NCBI GenBank assembly: GCA_937941715.1
Contig: CALDGX010000181.1
Coordinates: 1-10,577, forward strand
DNA: 10,577 nt
Reading direction: 5' to 3'
From: an uncultured Chloracidobacterium sp.
GTDB lineage: Bacteria > Acidobacteriota > Blastocatellia > Pyrinomonadales > Pyrinomonadaceae
Within the stretch, counting starts at the first letter, position 1; every line of letters starts with the position of its first letter. Under the pieces are notes generated by a model. It was not told where the DNA came from. It saw only the letters and a program-made list of their open reading frames with translations, and did no database searches. Both the position numbers and the translations under genes were made by a program. Of the stretch, positions 1-7,257 are shown one piece after another.

Positions 1-1295
1 TAGGTCAAATAGTCGTGAATTGGACAACCGTTTCCCTATCTGGTTTTGGAATAGAAGAATTTGTGGAGGCCGGTCGCATTAGTAAGTCGTTTTGGGCAAG
101 GACGGTAATATATTTACCAAACACCATTTTATTTTTGGCTTTGTCGTTTTTGTGGCTTCCTATAATGGCGGATTGGTTAAAGTTACCTCCCGAAGCACAA
201 AATCTCGTTTTAGCGCATTTTGTCACCCTCTCACTGTGGATGCATGTCCAATACGCATTACAGGCGGCTAAACTCGCTTCAATGCAATCGATATTGTTGG
301 CAATCGAACGGATAATTATTTTTGCGGGACTGGTTTTGCTCGGTGTTAGTGGGCGATTGGATTTTGTGACTGCGACTTGGATGTTCATTGGATCTCCGTT
401 GATAGTAATGTTCGTTGGTCTATTTCTAATTCGAAATTATGTCTCCTGGAGGGTGGAGATTGACGGACCGTGGTTACGGCGAATGCTCCGGTTTTCGTTT
501 CCGTTAATACCATATTGGTTAATTGGTTATTTTGCTACAAATTTTCTCGACTCCATTTTTATATCGCAATATATGTCAAAGACCGATCTTGGCGTGTATT
601 CAGTTGCTTATCAGATAAACGGTATCATGATGCAGCTGCCCGTACTTGCGGGGACGCTTATGATGCCGCTATTTGTAACGATGAATTCGAATCGACAAGA
701 GGCCACGGTGGAAAGGTTTCTTGTATTTGCCTTGCCAATTCTGATTCTTGGGTGGGGGTTGCTGTGTCTGGTCTCAGCAATTGGAATTTCTTGGACGCTT
801 CCTATGGTATTCGGGAGCGGATTTGTTCATTCCGGCGAGTTGCTATTGATTATCGCCATCAGTTCGATCGTAAATGGGCCGGTGCTTATTGGCTTTGGAC
901 CTTTCATAAATTCGAAATCGGCAAGCTTTATAGCTCTATCACTCGCGGTGGCATTGGGCCTTGTAAATGTGACGGCAAATATTGTTTTAATTCCAAAGTA
1001 TGGTTTAGAAGGATGTGCCATCGCGACATCGCTTGCCTATTTTGCGAGTTTGGTCACGATTTTGATTATCGTTCGGTATAGGTACCCAGTTCAACAAGAA
1101 TGGACGCTGCAGGCAGTCATTCCTGGGGTAAGCGGGCTTGTATTGGCTTGGTGGTTCTCTAGCCCGATTGTAGGAGTCTTTGTAGGTATTGCATTCACCT
1201 TGTTGGTAGGGGGGCTTTATTTAAGGCGATTGCGAATAGGGCTTGAGTTTCTACTTAGTTACCGGGACTGGTGGCACAAGCGCAGAGTAGTCTGA
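1..1295 (+). CDS. Wzx-like oligosaccharide/polysaccharide flippase, 5'-truncated by window edge
   Basis: An integral membrane protein of the MOP/polysaccharide-biosynthesis (Wzx) family, expected to flip a lipid-linked oligosaccharide across the cytoplasmic membrane. The first possible start inside the window is GTG at 15 (426 residues). The frame is open upstream to the first base (codons GGT CAA ATA GTC precede the GTG), and the protein begins in what looks like family interior (GIEEFVEAGRISKSFWART, residues 12-30), so the true start probably lies before the window with roughly 50 residues and one membrane segment missing. Numbered from the GTG, about eleven or twelve hydrophobic segments are visible, for example 31-50, 93-112, 117-138, 205-223, 234-256, 303-325, 332-353 and 385-402. 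Family-like motifs are DLGVYSVAYQ (191-200) and the VNVTANIVLIPKYG loop (317-330). The C-terminus is a short basic tail (HKRRVV). It is the only transporter in the window. Family assignment is firm; the substrate is not. Confidence 0.9.
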   Translation, partial: GQIVVNWTTVSLSGFGIEEFVEAGRISKSFWARTVIYLPNTILFLALSFLWLPIMADWLKLPPEAQNLVLAHFVTLSLWMHVQYALQAAKLASMQSILLAIERIIIFAGLVLLGVSGRLDFVTATWMFIGSPLIVMFVGLFLIRNYVSWRVEIDGPWLRRMLRFSFPLIPYWLIGYFATNFLDSIFISQYMSKTDLGVYSVAYQINGIMMQLPVLAGTLMMPLFVTMNSNRQEATVERFLVFALPILILGWGLLCLVSAIGISWTLPMVFGSGFVHSGELLLIIAISSIVNGPVLIGFGPFINSKSASFIALSLAVALGLVNVTANIVLIPKYGLEGCAIATSLAYFASLVTILIIVRYRYPVQQEWTLQAVIPGVSGLVLAWWFSSPIVGVFVGIAFTLLVGGLYLRRLRIGLEFLLSYRDWWHKRRVV

Positions 1296-1368
1296 GTTGA
1301 TTAGATTGCCGCAATTGTTTTTATGAAGAGATTGTAAGTGAGTAGCCGTAGATAACTAGTTTGTCGTT

Positions 1369-2283
1369 ATGAAATCAAAATACGAATTGGAAATTGGCTT
1401 TCGAACTCGAATTCTGAATCAGTTCCGCCGATTTTTCAAATTAGGCGTGATCGAGCAAATGCTCATTAGACTAGCGGACGGGCGTCCTAGCACAAGTCCG
1501 TTCGTAAAATTGATACCGCCAAATTATCTTTATCGTGAAGGGTCTCGGCGATTAGTCGAACGCGAAGGAATTAATTACGAGCTCGATATTAGCGACTATG
1601 TTGATCATTCGATATATTTTGGCATTGAAGACAGATCCGTCAATCGTCTGTACCAGCTTTTGGGTGATCAGAATACTATCTTAGATGTTGGTGCTAATGT
1701 TGGAAGCATACTCTTGAACATTGCAAAGCTATGCCAAACGGCGAAAATCGTCGGATTTGAACCCGATCCGCGCAACTTTCAAAGAGCCACAAACAATATT
1801 AGGCTTAATACGGCTTTGAATGTGTGTGTAGTTAACAAGGGGCTCGGTCTGAAATCCGAGACAGTAAAACTCTATCACGTAAATAACAAGAACGCCGGAA
1901 TGAATCGAATACTGAACGATTCGGTCGCAATGACTTCGTCTTCGGTCCTCGATTATGACGAAATTCAGATTGTGCGTCTTGATGATTTCATTCGTGAAGA
2001 GGGACTAACTAATATTGATTTGATTAAGATTGATGTCGAAGGCTATGAACTGAATGTTCTAATGGGGGCTGAAGATACGTTGAAACGACACCGTCCCACA
2101 CTGTTCATTGAGCTTGATGATGACAATTTACGTGCCCAAGGGCAGTCAGCAAGAGAATTGGTAAATTTCATTAGCTGTCTCGGGTACGATATGAGACGAG
2201 CGGACGACAATGCCGTCATTAATGAAGAGACAGACTTTACCCGCTGCCATTTTGACCTTGTCGGTCGTCATAACAGTCATTAG
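1369..2283 (+). CDS. FkbM-family SAM-dependent methyltransferase (first copy)
   Basis: A 304-residue cytoplasmic protein of the FkbM (Methyltransf_21) family, whose members O-methylate sugars or other small molecules using S-adenosylmethionine. The SAM-binding motif I is ILDVGANVGS (104-113), followed by the acidic GFEPDP (129-134). The family hallmark IDLIKIDVEGYELNVLMGA is at 216-234, and a final core strand TLFIELD is at 244-250. About 100 residues precede the fold; they are partly basic and have no membrane segment. The ATG at 1369 lies 73 bases after the flippase stop and has no Shine-Dalgarno sequence. The GT4 gene follows after 42 bases on the same strand. Its place among glycosyltransferases suggests a sugar hydroxyl as acceptor (inference). 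It is a distinct paralogue of the protein at 6320-7111: the motifs match, but the N-terminal lengths and much of the remaining sequence differ. Confidence 0.9.
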   Translation: MKSKYELEIGFRTRILNQFRRFFKLGVIEQMLIRLADGRPSTSPFVKLIPPNYLYREGSRRLVEREGINYELDISDYVDHSIYFGIEDRSVNRLYQLLGDQNTILDVGANVGSILLNIAKLCQTAKIVGFEPDPRNFQRATNNIRLNTALNVCVVNKGLGLKSETVKLYHVNNKNAGMNRILNDSVAMTSSSVLDYDEIQIVRLDDFIREEGLTNIDLIKIDVEGYELNVLMGAEDTLKRHRPTLFIELDDDNLRAQGQSARELVNFISCLGYDMRRADDNAVINEETDFTRCHFDLVGRHNSH

Positions 2284-2325
2284 GAGTCGATTGGAATTGT
2301 TTTGAGATCACTCTGAATAAGCTCA

Positions 2326-3477
2326 ATGAAGAAGAGCATTCTCCATATAATACCTTCACTTATGAATGGTGGGGCGGAAAGGTTGCTGGTCGATGTAATC
2401 AGTAGAACCTCTGCAGTCGGATTTAAGCATTCCGTTTGCGTCCTTCGGGATCCAGGTGTTTACGGGAAAGAGATTGTTGATAGTGGACATCAGTTGTTTT
2501 CTCTTGCTTTGACGGGAAAGCGGCCCTGGTTTGTCGCTGCACGTCGCATAGCGAGGATATCAAAAGAAACGAGAGCGGATCTTTTGGTTTCGTGGCTATT
2601 CGACGCGTCGATTTCGGCCCGGCTTTCAATATTGAACGGAAATCGATTGCCGCTACTGACAACGCTTCATTCGACGGATTATGATCCTCGGACAATTGAA
2701 GCGGGCAAATGGCCACCGGCTAAGGTTGAGATTCGTCGACAGATTGACCGAATCACAATGAGATTGACGAATCCTCATTTTGTTGCTTGCTCAAATAGCG
2801 TTGCTGAGTCGTACAAACTTCGTCTTGGTGTGGCTCAACAGCGAGTCTCTGTCATTCACAATTTTGTCGACAGTTCTGAATTTGATCCGACGCTAGAAGC
2901 GAACGAGCAACTTCGGGAGAGTATGAAGATTCCTCAAGGAGCTTTCTTGTTCGTGAACGTGGGCAGATTGGATGTACAAAAAGGGCAGGCAAAACTAATC
3001 AAAGCATTTTCGTCGATTGCGACCTTTGCGAAAGACGCATGTCTATTGATAGTCGGCGATGGTCCGGAGGAGGCTACTTTGCGGGAACTTGCGAGAGATC
3101 TGCGGCTTGAAGATCGCGTGATTTTGGCGGGTCGTCGCGATGATATTGCAGCCTGTCTTTCGGCAGCGGACGTATTTGTGTTCCCGTCGCTTGTGGAGGG
3201 TTTTGGAATCGCTCTGATTGAAGCGATGATAATGCGAGTGCCGTGCATAACGTCGAATCTGGCTGTCTTTGACGAAATCGTTGAAGATGAAGTGTCAGCA
3301 TTGTTAGTTCGAGACACTTCGGAAAGTGCATTAGCCGATCAAATGAAGCGAATTTACCTTGACTCATCCCTAAGAGCCTCGATTGCAATGGGAGGCTATA
3401 ACCGAGCAAAGAACCAATTTAGTAGTGAGGTTATAGTTCCGAAATGGAACAAATTGTTTTTGGAAGTTTCCCGTTAA
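2326..3477 (+). CDS. GT4-family glycosyltransferase with canonical EX7E motif
   Basis: A 383-residue retaining glycosyltransferase of the GT-B fold (family GT4), a normal length for the family. The N-terminal acceptor-side domain opens with HIIPSLMNGGAERLLVDV (7-24), in which the glycine-rich NGGAERL loop is typical. The nucleotide-sugar domain starts with FVNVGRLDVQKG (209-220), then LLIVGDGPEE (240-249) and VILAGRRDDI (265-274). The catalytic-region EX7E motif is complete: E291 and E299 in EGFGIALIE. No signal peptide or transmembrane helix is visible, so it should act at the cytoplasmic face on a lipid-linked acceptor. The ATG at 2326 fits the first beta strand directly (MKKSILHIIPS), though no Shine-Dalgarno precedes it. 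Donor sugar and linkage cannot be read from the sequence. Confidence 0.93.
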   Translation: MKKSILHIIPSLMNGGAERLLVDVISRTSAVGFKHSVCVLRDPGVYGKEIVDSGHQLFSLALTGKRPWFVAARRIARISKETRADLLVSWLFDASISARLSILNGNRLPLLTTLHSTDYDPRTIEAGKWPPAKVEIRRQIDRITMRLTNPHFVACSNSVAESYKLRLGVAQQRVSVIHNFVDSSEFDPTLEANEQLRESMKIPQGAFLFVNVGRLDVQKGQAKLIKAFSSIATFAKDACLLIVGDGPEEATLRELARDLRLEDRVILAGRRDDIAACLSAADVFVFPSLVEGFGIALIEAMIMRVPCITSNLAVFDEIVEDEVSALLVRDTSESALADQMKRIYLDSSLRASIAMGGYNRAKNQFSSEVIVPKWNKLFLEVSR

Positions 3478-3509
3478 TAGTCATTAGCTTATAACCTATC
3501 AAATGCATG

Positions 3510-3530
3510 ATTCTATTAATTCTATTAATT
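3510..3530. repeat. Short tandem repeat in AT-rich gap before the carbamoyltransferase
   Basis: In the 81-base gap 3478-3558 the 9-base unit ATTCTATTA occurs twice in tandem (3510-3518 and 3519-3527) and continues for three more bases. The whole gap is AT-rich. It could be part of a promoter or leader, but I find no well-spaced -35/-10 pair, so no regulatory function is claimed. Confidence 0.5.
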
Positions 3531-3558
3531 TGAATCCATCTGATTAGATATCTCATTT

Positions 3559-5325
3559 ATGAATTTACAAAAAAAGCCGATTTATGTCCTTGGGGTCAGT
3601 GGGCGTCACGGTGCTGCGTCGACCGGTGATGCACATCACCCGGCTGCGGCACTCATCAAGGATGGCGAAATCATCGCTGCTGCGAGCGAAGAGCGTTTTG
3701 TTCGGGTCAAATATGCGATCGGGTTATTTCCGTATTATGCAGCCAAGTTTTGTCTTGATACTGCCGGAATAGAACTTGATGAAGTTGATGCAATCGCTTG
3801 GTCGAACAATCCGTATCTTGCCACTGAACGCTGGCTAGGATCGGGAAACTCGCTCGTAAAACGTGCGGCCTACGGATTCGCAAGAATGGTAAACGGCTCG
3901 CCCGAGTGGATTCGAAAAGGGCTCAGCTTGATGGACGCGTCATTGAAACCATGGGAAGACGAAGCGGCAGAAAAGTCGAGTTTTCATGTCAAATTTCAGA
4001 CAGATATCGAGAACGTTCCGTTTTTTTGTATAGACCACCATCGATCCCATGCGGCGTCCGCCTATTATGCGAGCGGATTTGACGAAGCGACCGTTGTGAC
4101 TTGGGATGGTAGCGGTGACGGGTTGTGCGCGACTATTTCGCATGGAAAGGATGGTGTGCTGACAACACTTGAAGAAAGATCTGACTTTTCGATCGGAGAA
4201 GTCTATTGGGCGGTGCACAAATATCTTCAATTGAGTGACGAAGGTTCGCTTATGGGTTTAGCTGGCTATGGTAACCCGGCTGGAACATTCGACAAATATG
4301 TGAATACAGGAACGCTCGAGATGGACCTGACCAAGATTAGCCGCCCGGCAATTGGCTATGGGGTCGGATATTGTGCGGAGTTGACCCGATGGTTGGGAAA
4401 TCCCCGGGTCGAACATGGTGAGATAGATGATAGGCATAAAACAATCGCCGCCGACCTGCAGAAGCTCGTTGAGGGCTTGGGGTTTACTTATCTTAAACGG
4501 GCGTTGGACATGACCGGATGCCGAGATGTTGTTTTTGCGGGCGGCGTCGCCCTTAACGCCACGATGAACGGCAAATTTGCTCGGTCAGGATTGGTTGACC
4601 GGTTATTTATTCAGCCTGAGGCCGGAGATTCCGGCGGTGCGTTGGGTGCGGCATATATGGGCCATGTCCAGCTTGGGCACACACTAAAGCCAAAGGCCAT
4701 GGAACACGCATATTGGGGGACCGGGTTTACTGATGACGAGATCCAAAAGGCTCTGGATATAGTAAAAGTAAAGTACACAAAGTACGAGTCCGCCCAGATC
4801 GCTGAGCGTGTCGCTGAAATGCTGGCTGGCCAGAAGATCGTCGGTTGGTTTCAAGGCAGAGGTGAATGGGGCCCCCGTGCACTCGGCGCACGGTCGATCC
4901 TAGGAGATCCGCGGGACCGCGAAATGCTCTATAAGGTAAATGCGGCAGTTAAGTACCGTGACGGTTGGCGGCCGTTTGCCCCGTCTATGCTGGAGGAGGT
5001 CGCGGACGAGTATCTTGAAGGGGCGACTTACGCACCTTTCATGATAATGACCTTTCCCGTAAAGGAAGAAAAGCGACACTTGATCCCGGCGGTCGTGCAT
5101 GTTGACGGGACGACTCGACCACAAATGGTACGCCGCTCAGTGAACCCGCTCTATTACGAGATGATAAAAGCGTTTGGTGACAAAACGGGCGTTCCGGTTG
5201 TCATGAATACGTCGTTTAACCTAAAAGGTGAGCCCGTGGTCAACTCGCCTCGCGATGCCGTTCGAACGTTTTATAGCTCAGGGTTAGACGCACTGGCTAT
5301 CGGGAATTTCATTCTTGAAAAATGA
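3559..5325 (+). CDS. O-carbamoyltransferase (NodU/TobZ/CmcH family)
   Basis: A 588-residue carbamoyltransferase, the usual length for the NodU/TobZ/CmcH group. These enzymes make carbamoyl-adenylate from carbamoyl phosphate and ATP, then pass the carbamoyl group to a hydroxyl, often on a sugar. The N-terminal Kae1-like domain shows LGVSGRHGA (11-19), AASEERF (41-47), the HHRSHAASAYYASGF stretch (160-174, probable metal-binding histidines), TWDGSGDG (181-188) and FAGGVALNATMNG (326-338). The C-terminal YrdC-like domain shows GRGEWGPRALGARSI (433-447), WRPFAPS (470-476) and MNTSFNLKGEPVV (549-561). All expected blocks are present, so it looks intact. Its DNA is visibly richer in G+C than the flanking genes (see findings). 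The ATG at 3559 lacks a Shine-Dalgarno. Its position between glycosyltransferase genes argues for a glycan substrate rather than an antibiotic (inference). Confidence 0.95.
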   Translation: MNLQKKPIYVLGVSGRHGAASTGDAHHPAAALIKDGEIIAAASEERFVRVKYAIGLFPYYAAKFCLDTAGIELDEVDAIAWSNNPYLATERWLGSGNSLVKRAAYGFARMVNGSPEWIRKGLSLMDASLKPWEDEAAEKSSFHVKFQTDIENVPFFCIDHHRSHAASAYYASGFDEATVVTWDGSGDGLCATISHGKDGVLTTLEERSDFSIGEVYWAVHKYLQLSDEGSLMGLAGYGNPAGTFDKYVNTGTLEMDLTKISRPAIGYGVGYCAELTRWLGNPRVEHGEIDDRHKTIAADLQKLVEGLGFTYLKRALDMTGCRDVVFAGGVALNATMNGKFARSGLVDRLFIQPEAGDSGGALGAAYMGHVQLGHTLKPKAMEHAYWGTGFTDDEIQKALDIVKVKYTKYESAQIAERVAEMLAGQKIVGWFQGRGEWGPRALGARSILGDPRDREMLYKVNAAVKYRDGWRPFAPSMLEEVADEYLEGATYAPFMIMTFPVKEEKRHLIPAVVHVDGTTRPQMVRRSVNPLYYEMIKAFGDKTGVPVVMNTSFNLKGEPVVNSPRDAVRTFYSSGLDALAIGNFILEK

Positions 5326-5353
5326 AAGGCGAGTAAATAGCGGTCTAGGCACT

Positions 5354-6310
5354 ATGCACAGAGCTAATTTCCATACGGTTGAAAACCTTCCGAAGGAGGA
5401 GCTTTCGATTGCCACGGTACGTAATTGCGTGCTAACGCGATCAATGCTAGTGGTAACGGCCCGTGGCGTTCACCCTTCGTGCAGGTTTGAAAATGTGCCA
5501 ACGCGGACATCGCTAAAGTGGCAGATCGCGGGCGCGGCGTCACTTCTTAAGAATGGAGCTGTTCGAAATGTCGAACCCGGCGAATACTACTTTCCGTTTA
5601 ACCCGTGGTCAAACAACTATTTTCATTGGCTAACGGAGATCGTGCCAAAGTTCTTTCTGTTTGAGAGGGAACTTAGGTCAGGTACCATAATGATACCTGA
5701 GACGATAGGTCAATTTGCCTACGATTTTCTTGAGATGTTCGGGTTTAACAATTTCAGACGATTTAGCCGAAATACTTTTTTTAGTGAACTTAGAGTTATA
5801 ACAAATCCAAATACGAATCACTACAATTTAGAGCATTTGGAAATCGTCCGGAGTCGAATGGTCGAAAATGTTCCATCGATTTCGAATGCAGGCAGACAGA
5901 TTTATGTTAGTCGGTCAGGTGCTCGTTCGCGCAAAGTATCAAATGAAGATGTTGTTATCAGTTCACTTGAAAAATTAGGATTCGATATAGTTTGGCCTGA
6001 GAATATGTCTCTTCGAGAACAGGTTGAAGTGTTTGGAAACTGCGGACACCTGGTCTCAGTACATGGTGCGGCACTAGCCAATGTACTTTTCATGCCGCCG
6101 AATACGCGGTTAACAGAGCTATATCCCAATATTGATACCAATCATCGTGAGTTCAGTGCATGTTATCGACGACTTTGTAGTGTTCTCAACATTCGGCATC
6201 ATTTCGTGTTTTGCAGCAGGCGAGATGAATCAAGTGGTCTAAGTTTAGACCAGGATGATCTTGTTGTGGATATGGAAGATCTTTCCTTAAGAGTGCGAGC
6301 GATAAAGTAA
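5354..6310 (+). CDS. GT61/DUF563 family glycosyltransferase
   Basis: A glycosyltransferase of family GT61 (DUF563). It is 318 residues from the ATG at 5354, or 331 from an in-frame TTG at 5315 that overlaps the carbamoyltransferase end by 11 bases. I prefer the ATG because an AGG lies 5-7 bases upstream and the extra 13 residues look nonconserved. Numbered from the TTG start, the family blocks are the HWLTEIVPKF region (104-113), IYVSRSGARSRKVSNED (196-212), and VSVHGAALANVLFMPP (247-262) followed by TELYP (267-271). The HGAAL block is the most recognisable DUF563 feature. No membrane helix is obvious. Bacterial members often occur in capsule or exopolysaccharide loci. Only nine bases separate its stop from the next ATG, indicating cotranscription. 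The local DNA is AT-rich, in contrast with the preceding gene. Confidence 0.87.
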   Translation: MHRANFHTVENLPKEELSIATVRNCVLTRSMLVVTARGVHPSCRFENVPTRTSLKWQIAGAASLLKNGAVRNVEPGEYYFPFNPWSNNYFHWLTEIVPKFFLFERELRSGTIMIPETIGQFAYDFLEMFGFNNFRRFSRNTFFSELRVITNPNTNHYNLEHLEIVRSRMVENVPSISNAGRQIYVSRSGARSRKVSNEDVVISSLEKLGFDIVWPENMSLREQVEVFGNCGHLVSVHGAALANVLFMPPNTRLTELYPNIDTNHREFSACYRRLCSVLNIRHHFVFCSRRDESSGLSLDQDDLVVDMEDLSLRVRAIK

Positions 6311-6319
6311 GCTGAACAT

Positions 6320-7111
6320 ATGATTAACAGACTGAAATTTCTGATAATGGGCAGAAAAAAACTACAGTGGTTTTTTGATCGACTTTTCCGAATTGGTCTT
6401 AGGGGTATGCACTATGGAAATGGGGCATTTGTAACGCGGAGCGGTGAATTGTGCCTAATTCGAAAGCTGTCGGATCTAGTCGGAAAGAAGTCAAGTATTT
6501 TAGTCTTTGATGTTGGCTCGAACGATGGAGAATACGCGCGAAACTTCATTGAAAATTATCAAGGTAGTTTTCAAATGCACTGCTTCGAGCCATCACGAGT
6601 TGCTTTCAAGCGACTCAAGGAATTATTGGCCGATCGATCGAACATAATATTAAATAACATTGGGCTCGGGTCCGAACTCTCAGAGGAACTTTTATACTTT
6701 GAGAAAGAAGGCTCAACGATAGCATCACTTTATAAACTTGATCACGTAGGATTATATGCCAGCCTTGACCTATCTGAAAAAGTACAGATTCATACTTTGG
6801 ACGAGTATTGTAAAGTGAATAATGTCGATGAGATAGATTTCCTGAAGATTGACGTCGAGGGACATGAGGTTGGCGTTCTCTTAGGGGCAGCGAAAATGAT
6901 CGATAAAGGTAAGGTTCGCGCAATTCAGTTTGAGATCGGTCCTGGGAGCCTTTATTCGCAAGCATATTTGAGGCGATTCATTGAGTTGCTACCAGATTTT
7001 AAGATTTATAGAGTCCTTCAAGACGGGCTTCAGGAAATAATTTACGAAGAGATGTATGAGATATTTCTCACTACCAATTACTTGGCATTGAGACACCCAT
7101 CGAAAAAGTGA
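6320..7111 (+). CDS. FkbM-family SAM-dependent methyltransferase (second copy)
   Basis: A 263-residue FkbM-family methyltransferase. SAM-binding motif I is FDVGSNDGEY (63-72), with the acidic motif CFEPS at 88-92. The family hallmark IDFLKIDVEGHEVGVLLGA is at 172-190, followed by IQFEIG (202-207). The N-terminal part is basic and hydrophobic (MINRLKFLIMGRKK) but too short and charged to call a membrane anchor. The ATG at 6320 follows the GT61 gene by nine bases, so the two are probably cotranscribed. The reaction is inferred to be O-methylation of a sugar hydroxyl. It shares motif layout with the protein at 1369-2283 but is shorter before motif I and clearly diverged, so a recent local duplication is unlikely and different acceptor positions are plausible. 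Confidence 0.9.
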   Translation: MINRLKFLIMGRKKLQWFFDRLFRIGLRGMHYGNGAFVTRSGELCLIRKLSDLVGKKSSILVFDVGSNDGEYARNFIENYQGSFQMHCFEPSRVAFKRLKELLADRSNIILNNIGLGSELSEELLYFEKEGSTIASLYKLDHVGLYASLDLSEKVQIHTLDEYCKVNNVDEIDFLKIDVEGHEVGVLLGAAKMIDKGKVRAIQFEIGPGSLYSQAYLRRFIELLPDFKIYRVLQDGLQEIIYEEMYEIFLTTNYLALRHPSKK

Positions 7112-7129
7112 TCAAAATAAACGGTGGAC

Positions 7130-7166
7130 CACTAAACTCCAGATTTGATATTTAGTGAGACTTTTT
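7130..7166 (+). terminator. Possible weak intrinsic terminator after the second FkbM gene
   Basis: In the gap 7112-7257 the arms CACTAAA (7130-7136) and TTTAGTG (7151-7157) form a perfect 7-bp inverted repeat with a 14-base loop, followed four bases later by TTTTT (7162-7166). The geometry resembles a Rho-independent terminator, but the stem is short, mostly A/T and has a long loop, so it would be weak at best. It may only attenuate readthrough into the next gene. Confidence 0.25.
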
Positions 7167-7200
7167 CGACACATGTTATTGGGAACCGATCGAGTTGTTG

Positions 7201-7218
7201 TTGGAAAGAACATTCCAA
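7201..7218. repeat. Small inverted repeat upstream of the 'SPTK' GT4 gene
   Basis: TTGGAA (7201-7206) and TTCCAA (7213-7218) are perfect inverted arms around a 6-base spacer, 39 bases before the preferred ATG at 7258. The symmetry would suit a dimeric DNA-binding protein or a small hairpin, but 6-bp arms occur often by chance. No recognised operator is matched. Confidence 0.25.
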
Positions 7219-7257
7219 AGACGAATTGGATGTCAGCATACATCGGTCAAATTGTAC

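Noticed and set aside
470..1081. 203-codon + strand frame inside the flippase gene
   Set aside because: It is a shadow frame of the flippase: its translation is rich in Cys/Arg/His with no recognisable motif, while the overlapping frame has clear membrane segments and family motifs.
1297..1325. Possible sigma70 promoter after the flippase: TTGATT (1297-1302), 17-base spacer, TTTATG (1320-1325)
   Set aside because: The -10 element matches the consensus at only three of six positions and the sequence is AT-rich, so it is no better than chance.
2934..3409. Overlapping minus-strand frames (111-127 codons) within the GT4 gene
   Set aside because: Both are antiparallel shadows of conserved GT4 motifs, with Ser/Arg-rich low-information translations.
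1369..7111. Recent tandem duplication producing the two FkbM methyltransferases
   Set aside because: Outside the shared family motifs the two proteins differ in length and sequence, which fits independent family members rather than a local duplication.
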